A DNA stretch of 56,281 nt from a virus: the IMG/VR virus record IMGVR_UViG_3300036804_000195, positions 1 to 56,281 of that record; one strand, given 5' to 3'. Made by a program: the position numbers and the translations under genes. This document shows, piece by piece, positions 38,101 to 45,638 of this stretch. The notes beneath the pieces were generated by a model. That model was given only the letters and a program-made list of their open reading frames with translations. It searched no databases and was not told where the DNA came from. The first letter of the stretch is position 1. Each line of letters opens with the position of its first letter.

Positions 38101-38567
38101 TGCAGCTTGCCCAGCCTGCCGAGGTCGCCGAGGTCGGGCAGCGTGGGCCGGATTTCGACGCGGGCATGCTCGGGCCAGGAGCCGACCAGGATGACGGTCA
38201 GCGAGAATGCCAGCCAGACGACCAGCGACACCCATCCGTCCGGCTCGTGCTGAACCAGCCACACGTCGGCGAACAGCGCCGCCCATGACGCCTTGAGCGC
38301 GGCCACGACGCCGAACTGGAGCCAGTCATGCTGGCGGGCTGGCACGCCCGTCAGCGCGACCAGGCCGACGCCAATCCACACCCATCCCCACACCGACTGG
38401 CTGAAGATCAGGTGCGGGCCGTGGTGCAGCGCCGCGACCGCCGTGTCCAGGAGCGCCTTGCCGTACGACACGTCCAGGACCGTCAGGAACAACAGGAACG
38501 CGCCGCGCCGCCCGACCCGGTGAATGACCCGGTGCGCGAACCGGCGCACAGCCTGACAGGCGATCAC
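38097..38567 (-). CDS. Multi-pass membrane protein
   Basis: 156 aa from GTG at 38567. About four hydrophobic segments: AFLLFLTVLDVSYGKALL, VWGWVWIGVGLVALTGV, a middle AALKASWAALFADVWLV, and VVWLAFSLTVILVG. A basic N-terminus (RRFAHRVIHRVGRRG) fits positive-inside topology. No family recognised. It is co-encoded with a membrane-anchored coiled coil, suggesting a two-component envelope complex. Confidence 0.65.
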   Translation of the reverse strand: MIACQAVRRFAHRVIHRVGRRGAFLLFLTVLDVSYGKALLDTAVAALHHGPHLIFSQSVWGWVWIGVGLVALTGVPARQHDWLQFGVVAALKASWAALFADVWLVQHEPDGWVSLVVWLAFSLTVILVGSWPEHARVEIRPTLPDLGDLGRLGKLQ

Positions 38568-38576
38568 GGCCGGAGA

Positions 38577-38669
38577 CTACCCGCGAGGCGCGCCGTCATG
38601 ACGGCAGAGTATCCGCATCAGCCCGGAATGCCGGAACGGCCCGCCGGGGGGGTCAGCGGACCGTTCCAT
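38577..38669 (-). CDS. Possible 30-residue peptide
   Basis: ATG at 38669 with GAGG nine bases upstream, stop ten bases before the next gene. Sequence is Arg/Pro/Gly-rich without a recognisable motif. Spacing and a plausible ribosome site are the only support, so this may be chance. Confidence 0.3.
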   Translation of the reverse strand: MERSADPPGGPFRHSGLMRILCRHDGAPRG

Positions 38670-38697
38670 GTGCAGCAACCTCGCTCGAGGACCGAGC

Positions 38698-38841
38698 CTA
38701 CCGGCTGCCGCCGTCATCGCGCGTATCCAGCGCGCGGCGCCGCTCCCGCGTCCGCGGCCGCGGAGGCGACCGGTGCGGCTTACGGCCGCGGCCGGTCTTG
38801 CGTTTCGACGCCTGCGGCTTGCGGCCGCGCTTGCCGGCCAC
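38698..38841 (-). CDS. Small very basic protein
   Basis: 47 aa from GTG at 38841 (GGAG about 12 bases upstream). Over 40% Arg and Lys (GKRGRKPQASKRKTGRGRKPH), with repeated GRKP steps like AT-hook or histone-tail peptides. It would bind nucleic acid or acidic polymers. It immediately follows the MmpS-like gene. Small size keeps confidence moderate. Confidence 0.45.
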   Translation of the reverse strand: MAGKRGRKPQASKRKTGRGRKPHRSPPRPRTRERRRALDTRDDGGSR

Positions 38842-38848
38842 GAACGCC

Positions 38849-39439
38849 CTACTCCGACTGCCAGTGCAGGCCGCTGGAGTCGGTCGGCGCGGCCTGCGCC
38901 GAGCACAAGCCACCGGAGTTGTCGCCCGCGCTGTCAGCCGAGCCGTGCGCGACGGTGAGCGGCTGGTCGCCGGGCCCGCCAGCGATGATCGCGCAGGACA
39001 CCGAGCCCGCGCTGGTGAAGTCGACGTTCAGCGAGTAGTACTCGGCTGACCCGTCGAACTTCATCCGGTACACGCGGCGGCCGTCCATCGCCGGGAGCGT
39101 CTTGTCGTGGGTAGCGGTGTTCGAGCCGAAGCTGATGTCGACCTGGCCGAACTCGCTGGCAGGCACGTGACCGGTCACGACGAACTCGACGTACGTGGGC
39201 GACGCCGGAGCAGGAGCAGCCGGAGTAGCCGGAGCGGACGTTGCCGGCGCGGCCGCTGGCGCGGCGGGAGCGGTTGTTCCCGCGGCCGCCGGGTGCTGCG
39301 ACGGCGAGCTGGCCAGCGTGGCGATCACGATGATCAGCACGATCAGCGTGGCGGAGCTGGTCAGGAACCAGCGCAGCAGGTGCCGCTTGCGAGGCGGCGG
39401 AGGCGGAGTCGGCTGGTACGGGCTGGGCGTCTGGTACAT
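38849..39439 (-). CDS. MmpS-like membrane-anchored protein
   Basis: 196 aa from ATG at 39439 (AAGGAAGG). A Pro-rich cytoplasmic start (PSPYQPTPPPPPRKR), one membrane helix (FLTSSATLIVLIIVIATLA), an Ala/Pro/Thr linker, then a beta-rich outer domain (YVEFVVTGHVPASEFGQVDISFG, YRMKFDGSAEYYSLNVDF, two Cys). This resembles the MmpS/DUF-type actinobacterial accessory proteins. In a phage it would sit in the host envelope during lysogeny or infection, possibly excluding other phages. Confidence 0.65.
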   Translation of the reverse strand: MYQTPSPYQPTPPPPPRKRHLLRWFLTSSATLIVLIIVIATLASSPSQHPAAAGTTAPAAPAAAPATSAPATPAAPAPASPTYVEFVVTGHVPASEFGQVDISFGSNTATHDKTLPAMDGRRVYRMKFDGSAEYYSLNVDFTSAGSVSCAIIAGGPGDQPLTVAHGSADSAGDNSGGLCSAQAAPTDSSGLHWQSE

Positions 39440-39498
39440 GATCGGGCCTTCCTTGGACTTCGTGACGGGGATACGAACCGAACTGGTCGTACCGCGCC

Positions 39499-39530
39499 GC
39501 GCCCGGGATTGTGCCGAGGTCCCCGGGCGC
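39499..39530 (-). terminator. Terminator between accessory operons
   Basis: GCGCCCGGG (39499-39507) pairs perfectly with CCCGGGCGC (39522-39530). It lies after the stop of the gene at 39559 and before the MmpS-like gene, marking a transcription boundary in the 119-base gap. Confidence 0.65.
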
Positions 39531-39558
39531 GACGCCGCGCGGTCAGTTACCAGAGCGG

Positions 39559-40713
39559 CTAGGAGCCGCGCGAATACCCCTCGACGTCGACGTCGCCGGC
39601 GTCGGCCTTCCACATCCGGCCGAAGATCGGCAGGTCGTACAGGCCGCGCGGAGCCGGAGTCGGCGACGGCTGCGTGCAGGCTTTCTGGCCGACGTGATCG
39701 GCGACCGGTGCGCCGCACACCGCACAGTCCGCGCCGCCGACGTTCGGGGTTTCCAGCTCGTCCAGGTGCGCAGGCTCGACGATGACCCGGTACGCCGAGC
39801 CGGAGCAGGCGACCAGGAATCCGGCCATGCCGACGCCCAGCTCGCCGCCGGAGTCGACGACCTCGCCGACCACCTCGGCCTCGGCGGCGCCGCGGGCAGC
39901 GAGCCGCGCGGCGCGGTCGACGTGACCGGCGAGCACGCGCGCCAGGTCGAGGTAGGTCAGCGGATCCGGCGCGTCGTCGACGACAGCCGCGCAGACAGCC
40001 GGCGCCTCTTCGACGTCGACCTCGAAGCCGTCCGGCCCGTACAGCACGCCCGCGATCAGCGTGTTGCCGTCAGCGGCGGATTCCCTATCGTCCGGGAGGC
40101 TTGGGCAGCCCGGCTGGTGCGGAACCGGCATGCCAGGCCACGACTGCGCGCCGCACGTAAGGCACGACCGAGGCGGCCGGATCGGCGGGTGCGCGGACGG
40201 GCCGCGGCGGCAGACTGAGCATTCGGTCGAGGGCGCGTAGCCGGAGCGGAGCGTGAACTCGTGGTCGGCGTCGGCCTCGGGGTAGGGCAGGCCGAGTCGG
40301 CTGGCTTCGTAGCCGGCATCGATCGCGTCCGAGTCCGGATGCTCGGGCAGCGGACCGCGGGCGGCGAGGCTGCGCTCGGCGAGCGTGGACCCGAGGGCGT
40401 CGATCGCCGCGGTCTCGTCGTCGAACGCGGAGCACGCGGCGCAGCGGCCGCCCTGGTGCCAGGTCGGCGCCTTGGCTTCCGGCTCGCCGTGGGCGACGTG
40501 CTCGCACACCGGGCGCACCGACAGGAGGTACCAGCGGCCGAAGCCGTCGCGGACGGTGGTGCGGCCGCCGGTGGCGTCCAGGACGGCGACATCGCCGGAC
40601 GCTTCGAGGCCGCCGATCCGCGCCAAGCCGGGCTGGGCGCCGCGCCGGTCGATCGACTCGGCGATGATCTCGGTGATCGATTCGAGGTGCTCGGGCGAGG
40701 TGAGGCTGGGCAT
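39559..40713 (-). CDS. Multi-zinc-finger hypothetical protein
   Basis: 384 aa from ATG at 40713. At least four Cys pairs are spread along it: CEH...CAAC, CSVCRRGP, CLTCGAQSWPGMPVPHQPGC and CAVCGAPVADHVGQKAC, suggesting several zinc ribbons separated by helices. A helical middle (YLDLARVLAGHVDRAARLAARG) is acidic. No enzyme motif. It follows the 281-residue protein by a one-base overlap, so both are made from promoter A (41589-41618). Confidence 0.6.
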   Translation of the reverse strand: MPSLTSPEHLESITEIIAESIDRRGAQPGLARIGGLEASGDVAVLDATGGRTTVRDGFGRWYLLSVRPVCEHVAHGEPEAKAPTWHQGGRCAACSAFDDETAAIDALGSTLAERSLAARGPLPEHPDSDAIDAGYEASRLGLPYPEADADHEFTLRSGYAPSTECSVCRRGPSAHPPIRPPRSCLTCGAQSWPGMPVPHQPGCPSLPDDRESAADGNTLIAGVLYGPDGFEVDVEEAPAVCAAVVDDAPDPLTYLDLARVLAGHVDRAARLAARGAAEAEVVGEVVDSGGELGVGMAGFLVACSGSAYRVIVEPAHLDELETPNVGGADCAVCGAPVADHVGQKACTQPSPTPAPRGLYDLPIFGRMWKADAGDVDVEGYSRGS

Positions 40714-41558
40714 TAGAGGCTCCGATTCTGGCTGGGCTGGTCGATGGTGAGGCCGAGCACGTCGGCGGCGAGCAGGAGTAGCTGGCCGCGGAGGGCGTCG
40801 CGGCTGATGACCTGCCGCTCGGCGCCGGTGTTGATGAGGGCCAGCTCGCACTGCGCCTCCTGGACCAGCGCGCGGAACTGCGAGCGGAAGCTGTCGTACA
40901 GGACGCCCAGCTCCTCGAGGCCGGCGAACGCCTCGGCCTGCGCGGCGGCGAGGATCTCGTGTGCGCCGCACCGTTTACAGCCGACGTAGGCTCTGGCAGC
41001 CAGCGCCGCGGGAGTCGAGCCCGGGCCAACGCCGAGCGCGAGGTTCAGCGCGTGGTTCCGGCGGGTGACCGAGCAGCCGGCCGAAGTGTGGATCACCTGG
41101 GTCACGGCGGAGATGAACAGCGCCGGGGACGCAAGCAGCGCGACGGCGGCCGCGGCGGAGGCTGCGTACTTGCCGCCCTCGAAGGTCGCGAAGGTCGCGC
41201 CGTCGGTCAGCGTGTGGAACTCGCCGGCCTTGAGGGTGACAGCGACCGGCCAGGCGCCAGCCAGCACCGCAGCGGTGCTCTCGCTGGGAACGCTGAGGAT
41301 GTCGCCGTCGCGGATGGCCTCGTCGCACTGCGAGGCGTCATAGGCGTCGGCGGAGCTGGCGAACACGTGCACGGCCGGAGCGGCCGGGGTTGTTGCGCAG
41401 CAGCAGTCGAAGTCGCCGCGGGGCGCCTCGTCAAGAGCGTGGCACTCGGGGAACTGCGTGGCGTGCACGCGGACCGGGTCGAGGCTGGCGTACAGCAGGC
41501 CTGGCATGGCGTGGTCGGCGAGCAGGTGAGCGGCGGCTGGGGTCTGGCTGGCGTTCAT
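40713..41558 (-). CDS. Hypothetical accessory protein starting MNAS
   Basis: 281 aa; ATG with AGGAGGAACC. Cys cluster near the start (FDCCCATTP), an Ala-rich hydrophobic centre (AASAAAAVALLASPALFISA), CKRCGAHE, and a long C-terminal helix. The ribosome site and first codons (MNAS) are shared with the unrelated gene at 48760-48945, as is the promoter, so the control region has been duplicated. Function unknown. Confidence 0.6.
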   Translation of the reverse strand: MNASQTPAAAHLLADHAMPGLLYASLDPVRVHATQFPECHALDEAPRGDFDCCCATTPAAPAVHVFASSADAYDASQCDEAIRDGDILSVPSESTAAVLAGAWPVAVTLKAGEFHTLTDGATFATFEGGKYAASAAAAVALLASPALFISAVTQVIHTSAGCSVTRRNHALNLALGVGPGSTPAALAARAYVGCKRCGAHEILAAAQAEAFAGLEELGVLYDSFRSQFRALVQEAQCELALINTGAERQVISRDALRGQLLLLAADVLGLTIDQPSQNRSL

Positions 41559-41588
41559 GGTTCCTCCTGGGGTCCTCGACACGCCTAC

Positions 41589-41618
41589 AGCGTACCACAG
41601 TGTAAGCGTAGCGAGTAA
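41589..41618 (-). promoter_or_regulatory. Repeated promoter, copy A
   Basis: On the minus strand TTACTC, 18 bases, then TACGCT. The block is nearly identical to copies B (43805-43834) and C (48976-49005), sharing CTTACACTGTG in the spacer. It lies 31-60 bases upstream of the ATG at 41558, ahead of a strong ribosome site. The flanking 41622-41640 is a copy of the dispersed CTGCGGAAACG motif. Confidence 0.65.
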
Positions 41619-41632
41619 TCCGTTTCCGCAGT

Positions 41633-42703
41633 TCAGGGCGCGACCTGAAGGAACGACAGGTGGTAGTCGGCGAAGCTGCCGCCGACCGCGTACGACAGGA
41701 GCACCTGCCCGGCCGGAGCCGGCTGCTCGGGGTGCAGGCTGACCGCATACGACACGTCGCCGGCGCCGACCGGAGCCGGCCAGGTCTTCGCCACCGTCCA
41801 CGGGCCGGTGATCGCCTTGGCGCGCAGCTCTTCGACCGAGTTGGAGCCGTAGGCGTCGCCGCGCTTGGTGAACGCCTGCCACGTGCCCGTCGAGGTGCGG
41901 CGGAGCGCGACAGCGGTGCCGGGCTGGTCAGCCTGCGGGATGACGCCGGCGTGGATCTGCCACTTCGATGGCACCATGAGGTCACCCGGCGGCACGAACG
42001 CGACGTCGCCCTGCTTGACCGAGGCGCCGTCGGATCCGCCGAGCCAGTAGCCGCCGCCGGCCAGGCGCACGGCCGAGGACCACACCTCGACGCCGAGCGC
42101 GCCAGTCTGAGCCGGAGTGTTGACGATGCCCTCGTAGGCCAGCGCCGGGCTGAACTCGACGACAGCCAAGCCGACCACGGTGAAGCTGCCGGACGCGGTC
42201 GCGGCGATGCGGCCGCAGATCACGTACACGTGCGAGGCGCCGGCGATCAGCGCGCCAGCCCACAGCCACGACCCGTCGCTGCCGTTGGGCAGGTACTGGT
42301 ACCCGGAGTAGCCGAACTGGCCGGCCGCGTAGCCGTCCTGGCCGGAGTGCAGCGGCGTCAGGTCCTGGGCGCCGGGCGCGGACTGGACGGCGAGGGTGTC
42401 GTGAGGGTAGCCGAACGGGCAGTTGCCCGGCAGGCAGATGGGCTGCGAGCCGGCCTGCAGCGTGTCGCCGAACACCCAGAGCACGCGGCCGTCGGGCAGG
42501 CGCGCGGAGGCGCCGCCGTCGGCGCGGATAGCGGTGAACTGCGCGTCGAGCTGCGCCGTGGTCTCGGGCGCGAGCGCGGCCGGGCTGGCCGAGCGGGCGG
42601 GCTGGGCGCGGGACGGGGTGGCGTCGGCGCAGCCGGCGGCGAGCACGCCGCCGGTGATGACGGCCAGGGCGAGGACGCGGCGCACCGCGGGGAACGTGTT
42701 CAT
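41633..42703 (-). CDS. Lipoprotein with DUF4185-like beta-propeller
   Basis: 356 aa; ATG overlapping the previous TGA. Signal sequence RRVLALAVITGGVLAAGCADA with a lipobox (LAAGC; Cys near residue 25), so it should be lipid-anchored on the outside of the host membrane. The body follows the pattern of the DUF4185/sialidase-like propellers: LWVFGDTLQAGS, FGYPHDTLAVQS, GSWLWAGALIAG, YWLGGSDG, and GPWTVAKTWPAP. Possible glycan binding or hydrolysis, superinfection exclusion, or surface remodelling. Last gene of the operon from promoter B. Confidence 0.75.
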   Translation of the reverse strand: MNTFPAVRRVLALAVITGGVLAAGCADATPSRAQPARSASPAALAPETTAQLDAQFTAIRADGGASARLPDGRVLWVFGDTLQAGSQPICLPGNCPFGYPHDTLAVQSAPGAQDLTPLHSGQDGYAAGQFGYSGYQYLPNGSDGSWLWAGALIAGASHVYVICGRIAATASGSFTVVGLAVVEFSPALAYEGIVNTPAQTGALGVEVWSSAVRLAGGGYWLGGSDGASVKQGDVAFVPPGDLMVPSKWQIHAGVIPQADQPGTAVALRRTSTGTWQAFTKRGDAYGSNSVEELRAKAITGPWTVAKTWPAPVGAGDVSYAVSLHPEQPAPAGQVLLSYAVGGSFADYHLSFLQVAP

Positions 42704-42948
42704 TCGGACCACCAGCTACGTCGGCCGTTCTCGGGATGGGGACCAATCTCGGCGACGGTCTGCGCGCCGAGCGGCGGCGGAACCGGGCCGCCGCGAGTGA
42801 CTCGGAGGTGGCGCCAGCCGCCGGCGAACATGCGCTGGACCTCGGCGGCCAGGTCGGACCACGGCGCCGAGCCCATGACGGGCGTGCCGTCCTTGCGGAC
42901 GCCCGAGTAGGAGTAGCTCGGCTGGGTGGCAGCGGCGGCGGCGCTCAT
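42700..42948 (-). CDS. Small hypothetical protein of the promoter-B operon
   Basis: 82 aa; overlaps both neighbours by ATGA. Contains GTPVMGSAPWSDLAAEVQRMFAGGWRHLRVTRG, a compact alpha/beta pattern, and a Pro-rich end. No family recognised. Confidence 0.6.
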   Translation of the reverse strand: MSAAAAATQPSYSYSGVRKDGTPVMGSAPWSDLAAEVQRMFAGGWRHLRVTRGGPVPPPLGAQTVAEIGPHPENGRRSWWSE

Positions 42949-43322
42949 GCCCGCACCGCCCGGCGGGCCTCGGCCTCGGCGATGGCGAACAGGAGGTCCT
43001 CGGCCTCGCGGAACTCGCGGGCCGTGAACTTGGCGAACTTGCCGACCGGGGCGAGCCACGCGACGGCGGAGTTGAGCGCGGCGATCACGATGTCGCGCGG
43101 CATGGCGTCGGAGAGCTGGACCTGCCACAGCTCGACCATCCGGCGGTCGAAGCCGTAGACGTCGATCCGGTCGCCGTCGTCGGGGTGCACGACGATGCGC
43201 AGCGACGCGCCGGAGGCCAGCGAGTCGGTCAGGTCGTAGGCGCGCCACGGGTAGGGGTAGTCGCCGCCGGTGGGCTTGAGGCCGCGGCCGTTGAGGACGT
43301 AGGCGAGGGTTGCGGTGTTCAT
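42945..43322 (-). CDS. Hypothetical protein of the promoter-B operon
   Basis: 125 aa from ATG at 43322 (AAAGGAA). Strand-rich first half (LAYVLNGRGLKPTGGDYPYPWRAYDL, ASLRIVVHPDDGDRIDVYGF), then helices (SDAMPRDIVIAALNSAVAWL, EAEDLLFAIAEAEARR). Looks like a complete small alpha/beta domain; unknown function. Confidence 0.6.
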   Translation of the reverse strand: MNTATLAYVLNGRGLKPTGGDYPYPWRAYDLTDSLASGASLRIVVHPDDGDRIDVYGFDRRMVELWQVQLSDAMPRDIVIAALNSAVAWLAPVGKFAKFTAREFREAEDLLFAIAEAEARRAVRA

Positions 43323-43549
43323 CGTGAGGTGTTCCTTTCGCGGACTACGCGCAGCGGGAGCAGCGCGAATTCTTGGGGGAAGTCGATGCCGGGGCAGGCG
43401 CCGTGGGAGCCGTGCGAGCCGGTGCGCCGGCAGACCGGGGCGGGCCGGCTGCCGACGTGGATCGGGTGGGTGCGCGGCTGGTAGCAGTCGGCGCACCGGT
43501 CGCGGCGGGTGCTGGGGACGTAGCCGTGGCGGCCAATGTCAGCGCTCAT
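43319..43549 (-). CDS. Cys/His-rich small protein
   Basis: 76 aa; ATG overlapping the upstream stop. CADCYQPRTHPIHVG and a later CRRTGSHGSHGACPG provide a possible zinc site. Ends in a basic tail. Role unknown; co-expressed with the HTH gene upstream. Confidence 0.6.
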   Translation of the reverse strand: MSADIGRHGYVPSTRRDRCADCYQPRTHPIHVGSRPAPVCRRTGSHGSHGACPGIDFPQEFALLPLRVVRERNTSR

Positions 43550-43797
43550 CGGGAACTGAACCTCCGGATCCCGTAGCTGCCGCCGTCGTGGCGGGCGCCG
43601 ATCTGGTGGGCGCACATCCAGTCGAGGACCGGGCGGACGCGCCAGAGCGGCTGGCGCGCGAGGCGAGCGATCCGGCTGGGAACCAGCCACTGGCCCGGAC
43701 GCGCCTCGAGGACGGCCTCGACCTTGTCGGCGAGGTCGAACTCGGCGTCGGTGAGCAGCGCCGCGTGCGGGCTGCTGCAGGACCAGGTGCTCTCCAT
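43546..43797 (-). CDS. Winged-helix DNA-binding protein, leaderless start
   Basis: 83 aa. EFDLADKVEAVLEARPGQWLVPSRIARLARQPLWRVRPVLDWM is a winged-helix pattern, followed by a wing-like HDGGSYGIRRF. The ATG at 43797 is only seven bases beyond the -10 box of promoter B and has no ribosome site, so its mRNA is likely leaderless. As first gene of the operon that ends with the lipoprotein, it may regulate its own promoter. Confidence 0.7.
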   Translation of the reverse strand: MESTWSCSSPHAALLTDAEFDLADKVEAVLEARPGQWLVPSRIARLARQPLWRVRPVLDWMCAHQIGARHDGGSYGIRRFSSR

Positions 43798-43804
43798 ACC
43801 CCAC

Positions 43805-43834
43805 AGCGTAGCACAGTGTAAGCACATCGGGTAA
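43805..43834 (-). promoter_or_regulatory. Repeated promoter, copy B (leaderless)
   Basis: Minus strand TTACCC, 18 bases, TACGCT, then seven bases to the ATG at 43797. Same sequence family as copies A and C. The short -10 to ATG distance places the expected transcription start at the initiation codon. Confidence 0.7.
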
Positions 43835-43874
43835 TCGTGGGAGCACATTCTAAGCGGCAGCGAGCAGGCGCGCG

Positions 43875-43938
43875 ACAACGCGCTGACCTGCGGAAACGCC
43901 TAACAGCACCGGGTGAGGGTAACCACCGCTGGATGGGG
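43875..43938. repeat. Dispersed repeat element, copy R2
   Basis: Second copy of the 64-base element seen at 18896-18959 (51 of 64 identical by hand count). It lies in the 246-base gap 43798-44043 between divergent operons. Just downstream it has GGGCC/GGCCC and GCC/GGC pairings that could extend an RNA structure in the rightward direction toward the gene at 44053. Confidence 0.7.
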
Positions 43939-44052
43939 GGTCCAGGCCGCGTGTGGCGATCACAGGGCCGCGCAGGCCCATGTGGCTTATGTCCGGATCA
44001 GCGCGCGGCCCGCCAGCGGCGAGACACCGCGGGAATCCGTAGCATGCAAGAC

Positions 44053-44283
44053 ATGAGCACGGCCACCGACGCCGACACCACGATCACGCTGACGATCGAT
44101 GAGGCCGCGGCGTGGCTAGACCCGCCGATCGGCGCGGCACAACTGAAGGCGATCGTGATCGCGCTGCGGATCCGGCCGGCGGCCAGCCGCCACGCGGGCG
44201 CGCCGGGCAGGCCGGCGAACGCCTACGACGCGGCCGAGCTGATGCGGCTGCACGCGGCGATCGCGCCGTGGCTGAGCGGATGA
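44053..44283 (+). CDS. Winged-helix/excisionase-like DNA-binding protein
   Basis: 76 aa from ATG at 44053 (in-frame ATG at 44044 is the alternative). ITLTIDEAAAWLDPPIGAAQLKAIVIALRIRPAASRHAGAPGRPANAYDAAELMRLH has the order helix, turn, helix, wing of MerR/excisionase-type domains. A TAGCAT box lies seven bases before 44053 and there is no ribosome site, which again suggests a leaderless mRNA, though the -35 is weak. Divergent from the promoter-B operon. Confidence 0.65.
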   Translation: MSTATDADTTITLTIDEAAAWLDPPIGAAQLKAIVIALRIRPAASRHAGAPGRPANAYDAAELMRLHAAIAPWLSG

Positions 44284-44495
44284 GGACTGACGCCGAGCGC
44301 ATCATCGGCGCGGCCGAGACCGAGCTGGAGAACACCCGGCAGATCTGGCAGAAGCACCTCGGCGACTGCCCGCTGAAAGCCGCGGCCGGACATCACGGCT
44401 GCGCCGAGTGCGCATCGATCAGCCGTCACCTCGAGCGCTGCCAGGAGCAGGTCGAGCTGCTCGGCCAGCCAGCCGAAACCGGCGCCTTGTTCTGA
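44280..44495 (+). CDS. Small helical Cys-containing protein
   Basis: 71 aa; ATG overlaps the upstream stop. Two helices (AERIIGAAETELENTRQIWQKHL, SRHLERCQEQVELLG) flank CPLKAAAGHHGCAEC, a Cys/His cluster that could bind zinc and hold a helical hairpin. Function unknown. It converges on the leftward gene at 44527. Confidence 0.6.
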   Translation: MRTDAERIIGAAETELENTRQIWQKHLGDCPLKAAAGHHGCAECASISRHLERCQEQVELLGQPAETGALF

Positions 44496-44526
44496 CGCGG
44501 CGATCGCGCCGTGGCTCCGCGCGGAG

Positions 44527-44763
44527 TTACGAGAGGTCGCCGAGGATCCGGTAGGTGAACATCACGCCGGAGCCGTCCTCGGCGACGTCGGCCGACAGGA
44601 TCTCGCACTCGCCGAGGACGCGGCCCTCGGCCGACAGCGGGACGACCTTGCCGATCTCAGAGTCGAACGCGCCCGGCGCGAACCGCTCCTGAAACTCGCC
44701 CTTGCCGGGCACGTCGACAGTCCCGGCGCGCTGCCAGAAACTTACGACCGCGCCGGGAGTCAC
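44527..44763 (-). CDS. Small beta-rich protein following the HTH gene
   Basis: 78 aa; GTG overlapping the upstream stop (GTGA). Mostly strands (VSFWQRAGTVDVPGKGEFQERF, GRVLGECEILSADVAEDGSGVMFTYRILG). No family recognised. Pairing directly with a Cro/CI-type regulator, it might be its partner or target, but this is context only. Confidence 0.6.
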   Translation of the reverse strand: MTPGAVVSFWQRAGTVDVPGKGEFQERFAPGAFDSEIGKVVPLSAEGRVLGECEILSADVAEDGSGVMFTYRILGDLS

Positions 44764-45008
44764 TTCGCGGCCTCTTCGAGCAGAGCGGCTGGCTTGACCT
44801 TCAGCGCCGCGGCGAGGTCGCGGACCACCTTGGGTGAGGCGCCGTGCACTCCGCGCTCGAGGCCGCCGACGTGGCTGGGCGACATGCCCGCTGCCTCGGC
44901 CAGCTCGTCGATCGACATGACGGCCTGCTGCCGGGCGGCGCGGAGCCGCTCGGGTGACAGCGGGGCGCGGCGGCCGGGACGCTTGATGACGCCGTTCTGC
45001 TCGTTCAT
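44760..45008 (-). CDS. Cro/CI-type helix-turn-helix regulator
   Basis: 82 aa; ATG. After a basic N-terminus, RLRAARQQAVMSIDELAEAAGMSPSHVGGLERGVHGASPKVVRDLAAALKVKPAALLE is a complete XRE-family HTH. It differs from the phage repressor at 51316 and could control a local operon or act as an anti-repressor system. Promoter D lies upstream. Confidence 0.8.
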   Translation of the reverse strand: MNEQNGVIKRPGRRAPLSPERLRAARQQAVMSIDELAEAAGMSPSHVGGLERGVHGASPKVVRDLAAALKVKPAALLEEAAK

Positions 45009-45094
45009 GCCGGGACTCCAATTCCAGGGCTGGGCCAGGTTGAGTCCCGGCCGCCCGGACGTTCATGAAACGGGCGCTTGCGCTGGCTGGCCAT
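45005..45094 (-). CDS. Possible 29-residue leader peptide
   Basis: ATG at 45094; its TGA overlaps the ATG of the HTH gene (ATGA), as real genes do throughout this block. Basic N-terminus (SQRKRPFHERPGGRD) then Pro-rich. The ribosome site is weak. The overlap is the main support. Confidence 0.35.
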   Translation of the reverse strand: MASQRKRPFHERPGGRDSTWPSPGIGVPA

Positions 45095-45176
45095 CGTGTC
45101 CGTGCTCGCGCCGTCCGAGCCGCTGCAGCGGGCACCGGGCGACCTCGCAGGCCAGACCGGGGAAACAACTAACAAC

Positions 45177-45206
45177 AGCGTAGCACAGTCAGCGCGAGTG
45201 AGAGCT
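45177..45206 (-). promoter_or_regulatory. Repeated promoter, copy D (partial)
   Basis: Shares ACTGTGCTACGCTG with copies A-C, giving the same -10 TACGCT, but the -35 half is not conserved (AGCTCT). It would drive the HTH regulator at 45008. The dispersed GGAAAC...TAACAACAGC motif lies beside it at about 45154-45180. The gap 45095-45222 has no other gene. Confidence 0.45.
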
Positions 45207-45222
45207 GAGCGCGAGCAGGTGA

Positions 45223-45627
45223 TCAGCCATCGCCGACGCCAGCGCATGAGCGGCTGCACGAGCCGTCGCGGCTGAGCGCTGCGCCGCATAGCGGGCACGA
45301 CACATCGTCCTCGCGGCTCGCCGTCTGCGGCTCGGCCGGGCCGATCAGCCAGCGGTCCATGACGGCCCGGCTGACGATCTCGGCGAGCGCCTCAGCCATG
45401 ACGGGCGGGTCGGCGGTGTGCCAGGCCTCCCACGCTGCGACCTGCCGCGGGAACGCGAGCCGGAGCTGGTGGCGGTTGCCGGGGTCGGCCTTGGCGATCA
45501 GGCGGAGCAGGTCGCCGGTGAAGGACGTCTCATCGCCGCGGAGCGCGAGGCAGAGGTCCCGGAAGGTGACAACGGGATGGCCGGCGGGCAGCACGCCCAT
45601 GCCCGCCTCGAGGTTCTGACTGGTCAT
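45223..45627 (-). CDS. Hypothetical protein with C-terminal zinc knuckle
   Basis: 134 aa from ATG at 45627 (TTG at 45636 possible). Helical body (FRDLCLALRGDETSFTGDLLRLIAKADPGNRHQLRLAFPRQVAAWEAW) and a C-terminal CPLCGAALSRDGSCSRSC. A TACCAT box sits eight bases upstream of the ATG without a ribosome site, so this too may be leaderless. Divergent from the gene at 45775, with an inverted repeat between them. Confidence 0.6.
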   Translation of the reverse strand: MTSQNLEAGMGVLPAGHPVVTFRDLCLALRGDETSFTGDLLRLIAKADPGNRHQLRLAFPRQVAAWEAWHTADPPVMAEALAEIVSRAVMDRWLIGPAEPQTASREDDVSCPLCGAALSRDGSCSRSCAGVGDG

Positions 45628-45638
45628 GAGCCGCAATG

